This document shows positions 16,492 through 28,700 of a stretch of 64,000 nucleotides of DNA, one piece after another (the stretch's first letter is position 1; the number at the start of each line of letters is the position of its first letter). The DNA is taken from positions 48,799-112,798 of the forward strand of contig NZ_POSN01000005.1 in NCBI RefSeq assembly GCF_002994005.1, read 5' to 3'. Made by a program: the position numbers and the translations under genes. Source of the DNA: Apilactobacillus quenuiae (lineage in GTDB: Bacteria; Bacillota; Bacilli; Lactobacillales; Lactobacillaceae). Below the pieces are notes generated by a model. That model worked only from the letters and a program-made list of their open reading frames with translations. It ran no database searches and had not been told where the DNA came from.

Positions 16492-17895
16492 ATGAAATAT
16501 AATAAAAAAAATAATCGTCATAAGTTTGACGATGTTAGTGTTGAAATTGGTCAGCAATTTAAAATGACCATTAAAAGGATGGGCATTAACGGTGAAGGAA
16601 TTGGTTTTTATGAACATAAACTAGTTTTCGTCACCGATGCTTTTCCTGGTGAAAAAGTCGTGGCTGAAGTAACCGAAGTATATCCTAACTATATCAAGGC
16701 TAAAGCCGTTAAGTGGAATAAAGAATCACCAGATCGTGTGCAACCACGTGATAGTTATGCTGGTGAAGTTGGTGGTTTTGAGTTAGAAAACCTATCATAC
16801 CCGGCCCAGCTACGTTTCAAACGTGATTTAATTCGCCAAGCATTAGAAAAGTTCCAGCCTATTGGTTATAAGGGATATAAAATCCATGCAACGATGGGGA
16901 TGGAAGATCCTTACGAATACCGAAATAAAGCACAATTCCCAATCCGTGAAAAAGATGGAAAAGTTGTAGCTGGACTATTTAAAGCTGGCACCCATGAAGT
17001 CGTTGACTTAGAAACTTGTGCCGTGCAATATCCTGAAACTATGACTGTTATGCGTAAAGTTGTATCATTTATCCAAGAATTAGGGATTCCTCCTTTTAAT
17101 GAATCTAATCATTCGGGAATTATTAAAACTGTAGTTGTTAGAGCTGCTTTAAATACTGAAGATGTACAAGTAACCTTTGTTACTAACACTCCTAAGTTTG
17201 TAAAAAAAGGATTTATGTTAAAGAAAATTGCTGAAGAACTTCCTCAAGTAACTTCAGTTATGCAAAATATCAACCCTGGTGACACTTCACTAATTTGGGG
17301 AGATAAAACTATTAATCTAGCTGGTAAAGATTACATTGTGGAAAGAATTAAGGGGCTTAAATTTGAATTGTCAGCTCGAGCTTTCTTACAATTAAATTCA
17401 ATTATGATGCCCAGATTATATGAAGTTGCAATCTCAGCACTAGAACTAACTGGTAATGAAAAAATTGTAGATGCTTATTCTGGTGTAGGGACCATTGGTT
17501 TACCACTAGCTAAGCATGCCGAAGAAGTGCGTGGGATGGACACCATTGCTGAAGCAGTTGATGATGCTAATCATAATGCGATTATTAATAAAATTCGCAA
17601 TGCGCACTATGAAGTTGGTAAAGCTGAAGACTTGCTACCAGAATGGTTGGCTGAAGGGTTTAAACCGGATGCAATCATTGTTGATCCACCTCGTACTGGT
17701 TTAGATGATAAATTAATCAAGGCCATTCTAAAAAGTGCACCTGATAAATTTGTTTATGTATCATGTAACCCTTCAACATTAGCAGCCGATTTGGTACCAT
17801 TAACCAGAAAATACAAAATTGACTTCATTCAACCTATTGATATGATGCCACAAACTCCTCGTTGTGAAGCAGTCGTTAAATTTACTAAAAAGTAA
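16492..17895 (+). CDS. rlmD: 23S rRNA (uracil-5-)-methyltransferase, RlmD/RumA family
   Basis: 467 residues, normal for the family. An N-terminal TRAM domain (about residues 20-75, with GINGEGIGFYEHK) binds RNA. The SAM-dependent methyltransferase core has DAYSGVGTIGL (from 327) and DPPRTGLD. The catalytic motif YVSCNPSTLAADL gives nucleophile Cys425. It makes 5-methyluridine in 23S rRNA; in Firmicutes a single enzyme of this type can modify both U747 and U1939. The usual CxxxxxCGGC iron-sulfur motif is replaced by VGGFELENL (93-101), so three of four cluster cysteines are missing, while Cys176 remains. AAAAGGAC precedes the ATG. Housekeeping gene, oriented opposite to the giants. Confidence 0.93.
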   Translation: MKYNKKNNRHKFDDVSVEIGQQFKMTIKRMGINGEGIGFYEHKLVFVTDAFPGEKVVAEVTEVYPNYIKAKAVKWNKESPDRVQPRDSYAGEVGGFELENLSYPAQLRFKRDLIRQALEKFQPIGYKGYKIHATMGMEDPYEYRNKAQFPIREKDGKVVAGLFKAGTHEVVDLETCAVQYPETMTVMRKVVSFIQELGIPPFNESNHSGIIKTVVVRAALNTEDVQVTFVTNTPKFVKKGFMLKKIAEELPQVTSVMQNINPGDTSLIWGDKTINLAGKDYIVERIKGLKFELSARAFLQLNSIMMPRLYEVAISALELTGNEKIVDAYSGVGTIGLPLAKHAEEVRGMDTIAEAVDDANHNAIINKIRNAHYEVGKAEDLLPEWLAEGFKPDAIIVDPPRTGLDDKLIKAILKSAPDKFVYVSCNPSTLAADLVPLTRKYKIDFIQPIDMMPQTPRCEAVVKFTKK

Positions 17896-17943
17896 ATTAA
17901 TGTTAATGTAGTTTTATTATTATCAAAAGGAAGTAGGTATAAC

Positions 17944-18342
17944 ATGCAAAATCCATTTGGAAACGGAATGATTCCCCTACCTTCTAATATTATCGTTTTA
18001 AAAAAAGGTAACTCCCAAAATGTAAGAATTGGAAAAATAGGTTTTTCAATTTCTGCTTTGTTATTTCATTGGTTGCCATCAATTTTAAGATCAGATATGT
18101 ACAATTTTTTATGTATCTTAGGTGTTGATGCGATTTTATGGATGGCAGTTAATATGTTCTTACGTTTAGTGTTAGGCATTGATCCTAGTTCAACTTTTAC
18201 TTTTGCCTACATTATAGGAAGTATCATATGGGGATTAATTTATAATCGAATGTATATTGTCCATTTATTAAAAAATGGATATAGTCCAGCTGATAAACGC
18301 TCAGAAAAATTATTAAATAAAGCTGGATATCTTAAAAAATAA
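17944..18342 (+). CDS. DUF2628-like small membrane protein
   Basis: 132 residues with AAAGGAAGTAGG before the ATG. An N-terminal soluble stretch is followed by about three hydrophobic segments (roughly residues 30-46, 55-76 and 83-105) and a charged tail with NGYSPADKRSEKLLNKAGYL. The order FSISALLFHWLPSILRSDMYN resembles DUF2628 proteins, whose function is unknown. It lies 48 bases after rlmD with no terminator between, so the two may share a transcript, which ends at the hairpin at 18347. Confidence 0.7.
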   Translation: MQNPFGNGMIPLPSNIIVLKKGNSQNVRIGKIGFSISALLFHWLPSILRSDMYNFLCILGVDAILWMAVNMFLRLVLGIDPSSTFTFAYIIGSIIWGLIYNRMYIVHLLKNGYSPADKRSEKLLNKAGYLKK

Positions 18343-18346
18343 ATTT

Positions 18347-18378
18347 AAAGTCACACATAATATTTGTGTGACTTTTTT
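18347..18378 (+). terminator. Terminator after the DUF2628-like gene
   Basis: AAAGTCACACA and TGTGTGACTTT form a perfect 11-bp stem with a 7-base loop followed by T7. It ends the rlmD transcript. The next gene starts 18 bases later and has its ribosome binding site in the gap. Confidence 0.85.
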
Positions 18379-18395
18379 TGTAGGGAGTTCTTATA

Positions 18396-18914
18396 TTGAA
18401 AAATGGTGATTTATTATTTGTTAGATCTAGACAAAATCAATTTGAAAAAATGATTGCTAACAGTACTAGTCAAAAATATAATTACGTACATGTAGGAATA
18501 TACATAGATGGAAATGTTATTCATGCAACATCAAAATATGGATGTATTAAACAGTCCTTAAATAAATTTATTCAAACACAAGCTGCCTCCATTGATAATT
18601 TTCGTGTTATTGATAATCAAATTGATTTTCAGCTAATCAAAAATAATGCCAATCAAATGATTGGACTGCCTTATAATCATTCATTTTTGCAAACCAGTAG
18701 TGGCTTATATTGTTCAGAATTAATCACGGAAGTGTTTAAGGATTATCATATTTTTCATTTAGCTAAGTTACAGTTTGGTAATGAAAAACAAATTGCATAT
18801 TGGAAAAGATATTACCATAAATTAGATATGAAATTACCAGTCAATGAATTAGGTAGTAGTCCAAATTCATTAATTGATAGTGCTAAGCTAAACTTTATTA
18901 AAAAAATAAATTAA
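18396..18914 (+). CDS. YiiX/C92-type permuted papain-like hydrolase
   Basis: 172 residues from a TTG start behind GGGAG. It begins MKNGDLLFVRS and has YVHVGIY (His32) and LYCSELI (Cys106), the circularly permuted His-then-Cys order of the NlpC/P60-related YaeF/YiiX (peptidase C92) family. Those enzymes are amidases or acyl hydrolases acting on wall- or lipid-linked amide bonds; the substrate here is unknown. There is no signal peptide, so it acts in the cytoplasm. It stands between a terminator and a small membrane-peptide gene. Confidence 0.8.
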   Translation: MKNGDLLFVRSRQNQFEKMIANSTSQKYNYVHVGIYIDGNVIHATSKYGCIKQSLNKFIQTQAASIDNFRVIDNQIDFQLIKNNANQMIGLPYNHSFLQTSSGLYCSELITEVFKDYHIFHLAKLQFGNEKQIAYWKRYYHKLDMKLPVNELGSSPNSLIDSAKLNFIKKIN

Positions 18915-19088
18915 TCATTAATATATAGCTTTAATAGGTATTTAATTAAACACATAACTACTAATTTTTTAGAAGAATTTATAGTCTTAATTTCATTAAA
19001 TATATATGGAAAGCACTGTGGTTAATTATTATTCTAAATAAGAATATGTTTTTTAATAAACGTAATAAATACGAAGGAGCAGCTTAAA

Positions 19089-19262
19089 TTGATTAAAATA
19101 ATATTGATCTTTATCATGAGCATCTTATTGCTAATATCTATAGCAATAAATGCCAGTCAAAGCGTCAAGTTAAGAACTTTAACGCAACAAGTTAAAACCA
19201 TTAAAATGCAACAAAATGAAACAAAGAAATATTTGCAAAGCATTTGTTCAAGTAATAATTAG
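19089..19262 (+). CDS. 57-residue single-span membrane peptide (TTG start)
   Basis: GAAGGAGC at 19073-19080 lies 8 bases before a TTG. The frame gives MIKIILIFIMSILLLISIAI, then a polar Gln/Lys-rich helix (about 22-50) that could be a short coiled coil, and ends at TAG 19262, 12 bases before a hairpin terminator. The strong ribosome binding site, one membrane span and a terminator directly behind it support a real small gene. Family unknown; the shape resembles small cell-division or holin-like membrane peptides, which is only an impression. Confidence 0.6.
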   Translation: MIKIILIFIMSILLLISIAINASQSVKLRTLTQQVKTIKMQQNETKKYLQSICSSNN

Positions 19263-19274
19263 TTATATTAATAC

Positions 19275-19324
19275 TAAAAAAGAAGCTGTGTATCAAATTA
19301 GTTTTTGATAAACGGCTTCTTTTC
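19275..19324. terminator. Bidirectional terminator between convergent genes
   Basis: AAAAAAGAAGC near 19275 pairs with GCTTCTTTT at 19315-19323, with more pairing inside (TATCAAA/TTTGATA). It separates the 57-residue peptide gene from the convergent 93-residue gene. Confidence 0.75.
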
Positions 19325-19329
19325 ATAAT

Positions 19330-19611
19330 TTAGTCAGCATCAGTAGTGTTAACTGTACTATGTCTTGCGATATCCACTTTAATTTCAGCGCCGGAATTCT
19401 TAGGTTCCATATCTTCATCATAACTGAAGTCAGCTTCTTTAAAGTATTTTTTCATTTCATTATTGATTGTACTCAATTCACGTGTATCTTCTTTTTGACG
19501 TGTGATTAGCAAAGTGTATTCTTTGTTGTCCTCATCAGCATTTTCAAAATCATAAACTACATCAACTGTATTTAAAATTTCTTGAATTAATTGACGTTCT
19601 GTCATTTCCAT
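19330..19611 (-). CDS. Small acidic cytoplasmic protein, unknown function
   Basis: 93 residues, strongly acidic (many Asp and Glu), with no signal peptide or membrane segment. AAAGAGG stands upstream of the ATG at 19611; a second Met at residue 3 is an alternative start. The predicted mix of helix (MTERQLIQEILNTVDVVYDF) and strands (EYTLLITRQ, EIKVDIAR) suggests a compact alpha/beta fold. I do not recognise the family. It is a single gene between two terminators. Confidence 0.7.
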   Translation of the reverse strand: MEMTERQLIQEILNTVDVVYDFENADEDNKEYTLLITRQKEDTRELSTINNEMKKYFKEADFSYDEDMEPKNSGAEIKVDIARHSTVNTTDAD

Positions 19612-19691
19612 AATTCTATTACCTCTTTATTGCTAATTGTTAATACAATTATAGTGTAGTTCTTATTATTACAAATGTAAAATTATATGCA

Positions 19692-19728
19692 AAAAGTGGA
19701 ATGTTAGTTAAACTAACATTCCACTTTT
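19692..19728 (-). terminator. Terminator of giant gene 2
   Basis: A perfect 16-bp stem (AAAAGTGGAATGTTAG with CTAACATTCCACTTTT) and 5-base loop, starting 7 bases past the stop codon of giant gene 2. Confidence 0.9.
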
Positions 19729-19735
19729 ATTTAGA

Positions 19736-22700
19736 CTAATTAATTACTTTTACACATGTCTTGTTACTAGTAATATAATTACCATTTTCTAATTTGAATC
19801 TAGTTATATGACCTAGCTTAACCACTTTCTCAATACTTATTTTTTCGCCATACTGGATATTTCTAACTACGTTTGCATCACTAAAATTCTTATTACTATG
19901 CATCCTGATTCCAGTATCACGAATTACCTTAACTGTGTTAATTGAATTATCACGATAGTAAACTTCATTAATCTTTCTAGTAACAATGAAAGTCCGATCA
20001 CTCAAACGACATATGGTATTGCCATTGGGTTTTCTAATGATACCAGTTATTTTAAAAGTTTTAGCCTTATTTCTAGGTCCCGCTTTATAATACTTAAGCA
20101 AATTTTTATGGTTAAAATTATAACTACGGTATTTAAACATTCTACTAGTTGAATATACATACATAGGAAAGTTTAACCGTTCTTTTTTATATGCAGCTCG
20201 ATATTCCTTGGCATAAGCGGAACTTTTGCCATGTAAACTATTAGCAAAACCTCCTTCACCAGCTAATTTACCAGCTATGATGCCATCATATTGCTGTTTA
20301 CCGATTCTATAACCTTTCATATATGCATATTTATAAGCTTTAGATTTACCTAGTAATAAATCATTTATTTGATATTTTGAAATATCATCAAACCCCAGTT
20401 TATGGCCTGCTTGATAAGCATTATAACCATAATCATAGTTATAATCATGACTTCTTTTAGCTCTATGATGTTCAACATCATTTACACCATCTAAATAATT
20501 CTTTCCAGCTCGATGTCCTAAATGATATTCTTCATCATTATTTTTATTATCAAAAGCATGATAAACTGTATCATAAAAACCTTTTTGAGCACTATCATAT
20601 GATGCTTGATAAGCATTTATAAAATTACTATCTTTATCCTTAAAAATAGTCTGATTTAAAGACATCCCAGCTTGATAATTAATCTTAATATCAAGCGGTG
20701 TTGGCGTTTCATTTACTGAAATATCTTGTTGGCCATTAATATAACCAGCATCATATCCATTAACATAAATTAGATTATTGGAGATTGGGTATTTAGTGTG
20801 AACTTGATTTTCAATCCCATTAAGTCCATCTTGATAACCTTTGTAACCACCATAATAACCTAATTTATATGCATTTCTTTGATAGGTTTTTAGTGCAATG
20901 CCAGTAGTATTATTAACTGGAAAATCTGCAGATGGTTTATTTTGTTTATGCTTATATGCATCATATGCTCCGAGCATTCCGTATTGAGCAATATCATAAC
21001 CATACTTATAAGATTGATTATTATTTACTGTTGTCCTAATATTACTGGAATCGACATTTTGTTTAGAGACATTCTGTTTTAACAAACCATCTTTAATCGA
21101 TTGATTGTATCCAGCTATAATATTTGAATATGCATCTAAATAAGCATTCTTAGCTAATGATTGATATTTTCTAGATAAATCAGGATTATTAGTAAGCTTT
21201 AATTGGCCGTGATTCATATCAATATTACTTATAAAGTCATCAACTGCCGTTGATATAGCTAAACTAGCAGCTTGTGTTGCCATTATATATGCTGATTTTG
21301 CAAAATTATTTATCCCAACTCGACCATTGGTAGCTGCAGAAACTGCCATTGATTCATTAGATTCATTGCCATACTCATAATCATAAATTGCTTGTGAAGC
21401 TGCCTTTTCAGCAGCTTGATAAGCATTATTCCATGCTGCATATTGAGCACCATTATCTTTTTCAACATATGGATTATTACTATCATCGGCATCAAATGCG
21501 GCTGCTCCACTAATGGCTGCTTTACTAGTATTATCATATACTGCAACATATGCACCGGCTTGTACACTATTATAATCACGTGGAATCGCCAATTTACCTG
21601 CTTTATTTACTACACCATTATTATATGCATTTGCTCCAGCCATTGCTGCCATATAAGCATTTTGGAAAATCTGATAGTCTACTCCATTTGGATCATTACT
21701 AAACGGATTGGTATTATCATTAGGATTTATAGTATAGGCTTTGACTCCCTCATTATTAGCAGCATCAATATTAGCATTAATATTTGTGTAAATTTTAGCT
21801 TGTAAAGCATTATATCCATTGGGAACACTTGGCCTTCCATTTGCATCATACTTTATTTCACCATTGTTATAATCATTAATTCCTTTAATAACAGCTCCAT
21901 AAGCATTCTGCCAAATTTGATATTGAATTCCATTAGGATTACTTGCATATGGATTTACTTGATTACCTGAATTGTTCATATATTTATTAACACTATCATT
22001 AGATACTTTAGATAATTGATTATAAATTTTCACATATGCATCGACTTGAACTTTATTATAGTTACTTGGTGCTCGTAAATTACCATTTAAATAATTATCA
22101 CTTTGATCATTATAATCATTTAAAGCTTGTCTAGCTGCATCATAGGTTTGTTGCCAACTTTGTTTTTGAATTAGATTTGTATATGGATTTACTTGATTTT
22201 TAAAATCATAAATATAATTATTCAATCCATTTAATGAAGCTTGAGATATTTCATCATAAGTTTGTCTGTAAAGATTAACTTGTGCATCATTGTAATCACT
22301 AGGGGCCTGTAATTTACCGTTTAAATAACTCGCCGTCTGATTATTAAAAGTATTAATTGCCGTATCAATCACATTAGATGCTGTGGCATAATTTCTATTA
22401 TATGCAGCAATTTGTGCAGCATTATAACCATAGCCATTAACTGCATCTTGATGGATATTTTTGATCCTATCATCAAAACCTTTAAATGTTGCATCATGCA
22501 ATTGTTGCCAAATTTGATATTGTACACCTGATTGATCATTTTCATATGGATTATTAAGATTCTCAGGATTTTTTAGATAATTATGCTCACTATCAGATGC
22601 TGCTTCAATTACCTTATTATAGGTTTGAACATATGCACCAGCTTGTGCATTATTATAAGTCTTAGGTGTTTGTAATTTACCATCAGAAGAATAACTAGCA

Positions 22701-25700
22701 ATCTGATCATCATAGTCATTTAACGCTTGTTTAGCAGCATCATATGCTTGTTGCCATACAATATATTGATTACCATTTATATTATTTATATATGGATTAA
22801 CAGAATGAATATCTTTTAAATAGGCATTCATCCCATCAGCATTGATATTAATGAAATTGTGATATACGTTATCATAAACTTTATATTGATCATTATCGTA
22901 ATTTACTTCATTTTGATGTAATTCATAGTTGTCTTTAAAAGCATTCAAAGCCGTGTTAGCTATATTCCGAGCATTACCATAAGCACCATTATAGGCATTT
23001 ACATCTTGTTGACTACTAGAAATATCATTATCAGATGGTTTCATTAAACTATCATAAATAGATTTGATACCAGCACTAGCACCTGAATTGGCAAAATTAT
23101 ATACATTTTGATAAACAGGTAAGTATTTATTGTCGACATTTATACCATTATTATAAGCCGTACTTATCCCATCACTAGTTGCGGCATATGCCATACTATA
23201 TGCATTATCCGCAATTGTTTTTAGATTGAAATTAGCATATGAAATAAATCTTTCCTGATTTCCACGTGCATAATTAACATCATAGATGGCTTGCGAAGTT
23301 GCACTAGAAACAGCATTATAAGCATTATTCCAATCTTGCCAATTTTTAGGCTGAATATTCTCATTATAGTTATTATCACTAATGCTTTTTTCATTATTAT
23401 ATGCAGAGACTGCTTTATCAATCACTTGAGTTTCACTTGCCCTTGCATCATCAAAAGCCATGCGATAAATTCTTATCTGTGCTTGATTGTAGGTAGAAGG
23501 ATATGAATACTGTTTACTAAGAATATTTCCATCAAAAGCCCCTAATTTATGTGCATCATACGCATTACTATAGGTAGTTTTAGCTAAACTATTCAATCTA
23601 GCATTAGTCTCTGTCAAGTTATCATTGTAACTATTTTGATTAAAGTCTTTAATGGCTTTATGTTCAGCATTTTTTAATATACTGCTAGTAGTATCAAAAG
23701 CACTTTGCTCAGCTGAATTAGCATATGAAGCAATCCCACTATTTTGATCATCGACATATCTTCTGATTGCTTCACTATCGGCACCAGAAACGTTGGTATA
23801 TGCTTCAGTGTATGCTTTTTGATAAGCGGCGCTTGCATTACTATCACTCAAGCTACTATTACCGTCAGTGTTAAATGCATCGATACCTTCACTAATAGCA
23901 TTATATTCAGCATCATAATTATTTTTATCAATGCCTAAATAGGTATCACTTTTGCTGTTTATTAAGCCATAAGCATCACTAGCACCCGTACTAGTAACAT
24001 TGTATGCATTATTATAAGCAGAACTAGTAATATTTCTTAAGGTTGTCTCATGATAATCAATTTTGTTTACAAATTGATCTACTCGATTACTTAAATGATC
24101 ATTAAAATCACTAATTCCTTCGTTATTTGCGGATTTAGCTGTGCTATATCCAGTAAGCCACCCCTTATAAGCGTTTCCTTTTTGATAATTAATGAAAGGA
24201 TTGGCATTCATACCCATCACTGCAATATAAGCCTGATTTCCTTCAGTAAGAGCGTGCTCAGCAATAGGATGGGCATGATCAAAAGCTTGCCCATATTCAT
24301 ACTTTTGCACTTGCGTATATCCATCTAAATTAGTTCTTTTAATATCATAATTTTGATTATAAACATCATCTGTTGCCAAAGTGATGGCTTTAAGTGTTTC
24401 GTTGTAAGCAGTATTAGCAATCTGATCAATCCCATTGCCTGCTAACTTTAAGGCTGCAGATCCATTGTTTTTATCAAAGGCAGTTACTGCGTCTATTGCT
24501 GCTTGCGAAGCTACTTCATAACCTTGTTTCCATTGTTGATATTGAATACTTAGTATACCTCTATTTGCATAGCTATTATCATTTTCAGTATTTCTTTGAT
24601 TGTAGGCATTGAATCCATTCTTAGCTGCATCGTTCACTTCATTATATACATCTTCATATAATTGTGCTTGAATTGCATTATAATTAGCATTTGCTGGTGC
24701 TACTACTTCACCATTAGCATCTTTATTTACTTTATTTCCAGCATTAAAATCATCATTGGCACTTTGAGCTGCTGAATAAACATTATTATAAATTGATATT
24801 GCAGATGACTTAAAACTATTTTGAATTGAAAAATCATGTTTTATATCATTTTCACCATTAATCTGAGATATTCCATCATTAAAATTATTAGATGCCAAAC
24901 TAGATAATGATTTTGTGGAATTATAAGCATTCTCATATACGCTTGCAGCGGCTGATCTAGTCCCATCTAAATAACTACTTACTGTATTTTGAGCAGCACT
25001 AGTCAAATCACTAGAATTTAAAGTAATGGTAGAACTATTTGCTTTACCAATTCCTAAAATGGCAGCTGAAGATAATGCATTGTTGGCTTGATTCCAAGCT
25101 TGATATTGAATATTATTGCTACCTAAATCCGTATAAGGATTAGTAGGTGCACTATTGTAGTGTTCAACATTATTTGCAACCGCACTTGAAATAGTTGAAT
25201 ATGCCGTAGAATATGCTGATGACTGAGCAGCATTGCTAAAACTATTAGTAGATCTATTTTGATAATAATCATTTACCGCAGAACTGGCTTCATTGTGAGC
25301 ATTATGCCAAGCATCATATTCAAAATTTACATTTGAATATGGATTAACATTATCATTAGGATTATTTATATATGAAAGTTCACCTTGTTGTGAAGCATTC
25401 ATAGCATTATAGTAAGCATTTACATAAGCACTAACAATTGCAGATTGAATATTAGAAGAGTATTGATGTGCATAATTATTAGCATTGTTATTAACTGATG
25501 AAAAATCTAGCTTAGGACTGTTTTTATATAAGTTATAACCATTAATTGCTATATTAGGACTATTTAATACTCCTGCTTGATATGCTTCTTTTGGCGATAC
25601 AATTGCATTATCACCATTATATCCTGACCAATAGGCATGCTGAGCGTCTATATATAATTGTTGATTGGATTTATCTGAATAATTCAAATCAATATTTCGA

Positions 25701-28700
25701 TTATTATTTTGATTTTCAGAGTATTTAATTCCATCGTTAATGGCTTTGCCACTACTGTATCCAGCCATATAAACATTATCATCTGGACTTTGTGGATTAA
25801 TACTGTTTTGTGCATCAGCATAGCCATTATCATAATCGTTAACATCATTATTATGGAACACATCTTGCTTGATAATTGAATCATTACTCGATGGTGTAGA
25901 TGAAGGTGCTGATAAAAGTGGATTCTTAAATGAATGAAGCACATAATAATAATAAGTACCCGGTTCGATTATCATTTGTTGCTCTTGAATTGAAGTGGAA
26001 TAATATGCATCCACTATAATACGATTATTAGGTAGAGATGGTAAATCGTAGTTAAATGAAATAACTTGATTATCATGTGGATTGTCTACATGGATTGGAA
26101 CAACAACTTCTGTATTATCATCAATTTTATAATGCATATTGATATTGTCATACTTTTGACTTAACGTACCTGTATTAGCCAAAACCAATTTACCTGAAAT
26201 CTTATATGCACTAGGAGAAGTTGAAGAACGCTCTAGTGAAATATTACCGTCAAAATTAGCAGATGGTGCTGCATTGATAGCAATATATCTTGCACCACTT
26301 ATGTCATTGTCATTATAGCTATTGCCTTTATCATCTTGCCAAGTAATGTTGTTGTTATGAATAACAACTCCGTATCTAGAATAACTAGATTGATTACCGC
26401 TACCATTGTTATAAATATAAGAAACTGAATAAGCTTTTAATGAAACATTATCACCTAACAAAGTTCCATTACCATTACTATCTAGTATTACTTCTCCTGG
26501 ATCAATCATGTTTGCAATTGTGGTATTTGAATTAGCTGATAGTAAAGTAGCGCCACCATTTCCACCTTTGGTTTGAATAAGTAAGTTTCCCTTATTATTA
26601 ACATTTAAATTAGGACAATATACTAAGGTAGCACCATTATTAAACGAACCAATTCCATTAGAGGTAACCTTTACCCAAGCATTATTGTTAATTGTAATGC
26701 CACTTTGTGGTTGATTATCAATTAAAATAACGGATTTATTGTTTGCCAATGTTCCACTAGTATTAACTAAAAAGTATCCAATATGTTGCTGGTCAGGAGA
26801 TGTTACGTTAATAGAGCCATTAGCATAAACAGAAACAATATTATTAGTCATTCCATACTGTGCATTAATGTCAATGGTTCCCCCATTAACATGCAAATTT
26901 CCACCTTGTAGCTGCAAAGCACTAAATCTGGTTTGTCCATTATTGCTGCTAAGCGGGGTAATATTTAGTTTGGCATCTGAATCAACTCTTAAATCGGTTC
27001 CATTAACCATAAATACTGTACTTTGTGGATTATGATAGTTTTGATCAGAAATTGGTTTTAAATTCATATTAGATCCAGATTGTAACCAAATACCACCAGA
27101 TGCACTACTAGTATTAGATTGTGAATATGCAAAATTAAAAATACTAGCAACGTTTTGAGTAAAATTATTATAAGTGGCATCTCTAGTTACTATAAAATTA
27201 ACAGTTTGACCGTTTTGAACCTGAACACTCTCTTGTTCTGCATAATTCATTGTGTTCCATGGACTGATATATCCATTATTAGTACTAATATTAACTGTTC
27301 CTGAATCAATTACTACGTTGACTTTATTTTGTGCAGTAAAGTAGATAAATTGCGCACCTAAATAATTTAAATTTTTAAAATGAATGGACCCTGGATTATC
27401 ACCATATGAACCATTCATTTGAAACGGCCCATAGTTAGCATTATAAATAGTATGAAAGTTTTGAACATTAACTGTAGTACCAGTGCCGTTAAAGCCATAA
27501 GAAGTATATTGAAAATCTGCAATATGATTTTGACCATCAATGGTGATTGACCCATTAACATTATTCAACACATCAACATTTTGATTTGTATTATGATTAT
27601 TGGGTGTATTGAAGTTAATATCTTGGGTAAAAACTACCTTTTTTACATTATTATTCCAATTAGTTTGGCCAATATTATAGCCTTGGGTGAATCCTAACGC
27701 TGTTTCAAATTCACTTTCACTATTAACAAAAGCCTTGCCATTAATGGACTGGTTAACAACATCATTATAACCAATATTATAATATTGAATATGACTAGAA
27801 TTATTTTGCTTATAATTATTTGCATTTAATTTTACATATTTTTGTGAAAACTCTGGTCCTGAAAATTGTGATTTCATAGCATCTTGCACACCTAAATAAG
27901 CCTGATCATATGCATTTCCATTCATATTTGGTGTGTATGAATTATCGTTTCCATCATTAGTCACAACATTCCATTTCCCAGATTCGGCATCTTTAATTCC
28001 TTGATTAGTTAGGAAATAGTTATATCCGTAAACATTATTCGAAGAAGATGTAGCAAGTAATCCCAATGAACCATTTGACAAATTTTTACCAGAAAAAGCA
28101 GGTTCTGAACTTTCGTCATGAATCATTGCACCATTAGGATCAGTTTGAGCAACCCCATTAATTGCATTTGAATAGTCCTTATAAGCTTCAAAAACTCCAT
28201 TAAAGGCATCTTGATAATTTATATTTGATTTATCTGGACTAAAATTTGAATAGCTGGTTGATTGAATACTACCTGTACTGCCTGTTGATGCTGCTTGACC
28301 AATAGTACTAGCGTTGTTAGAATTGGCTGCTGCCAATGAAGATTGAATTTTTTTCCATGCGTCATCTGCACCCATAAATTTAAGGACATTAGGGTCTTCC
28401 AAATAACTATTAATCTCATTTAATGAATTATTTGTAGCAGTGTTATCGGCAATGTTATTAATACTATTAGATGAATCACTAATATTTTGTGCATAAGAAG
28501 AAACTGAAACAAGATTGTTCTGTGCTGATTTTAACTGGTTATTATCATAAGAGTATTTAATCGTATGATCAAAGTCATATGGAGTAGTTCCAGCATTCGG
28601 ATCACTCATTGATTTATAATTATTTTCAACTGCATCTTTAGCATTACTTAATGAATTATTATTGCTATAAATCTTTGATTGATATGAAGTAGCCGAACTA

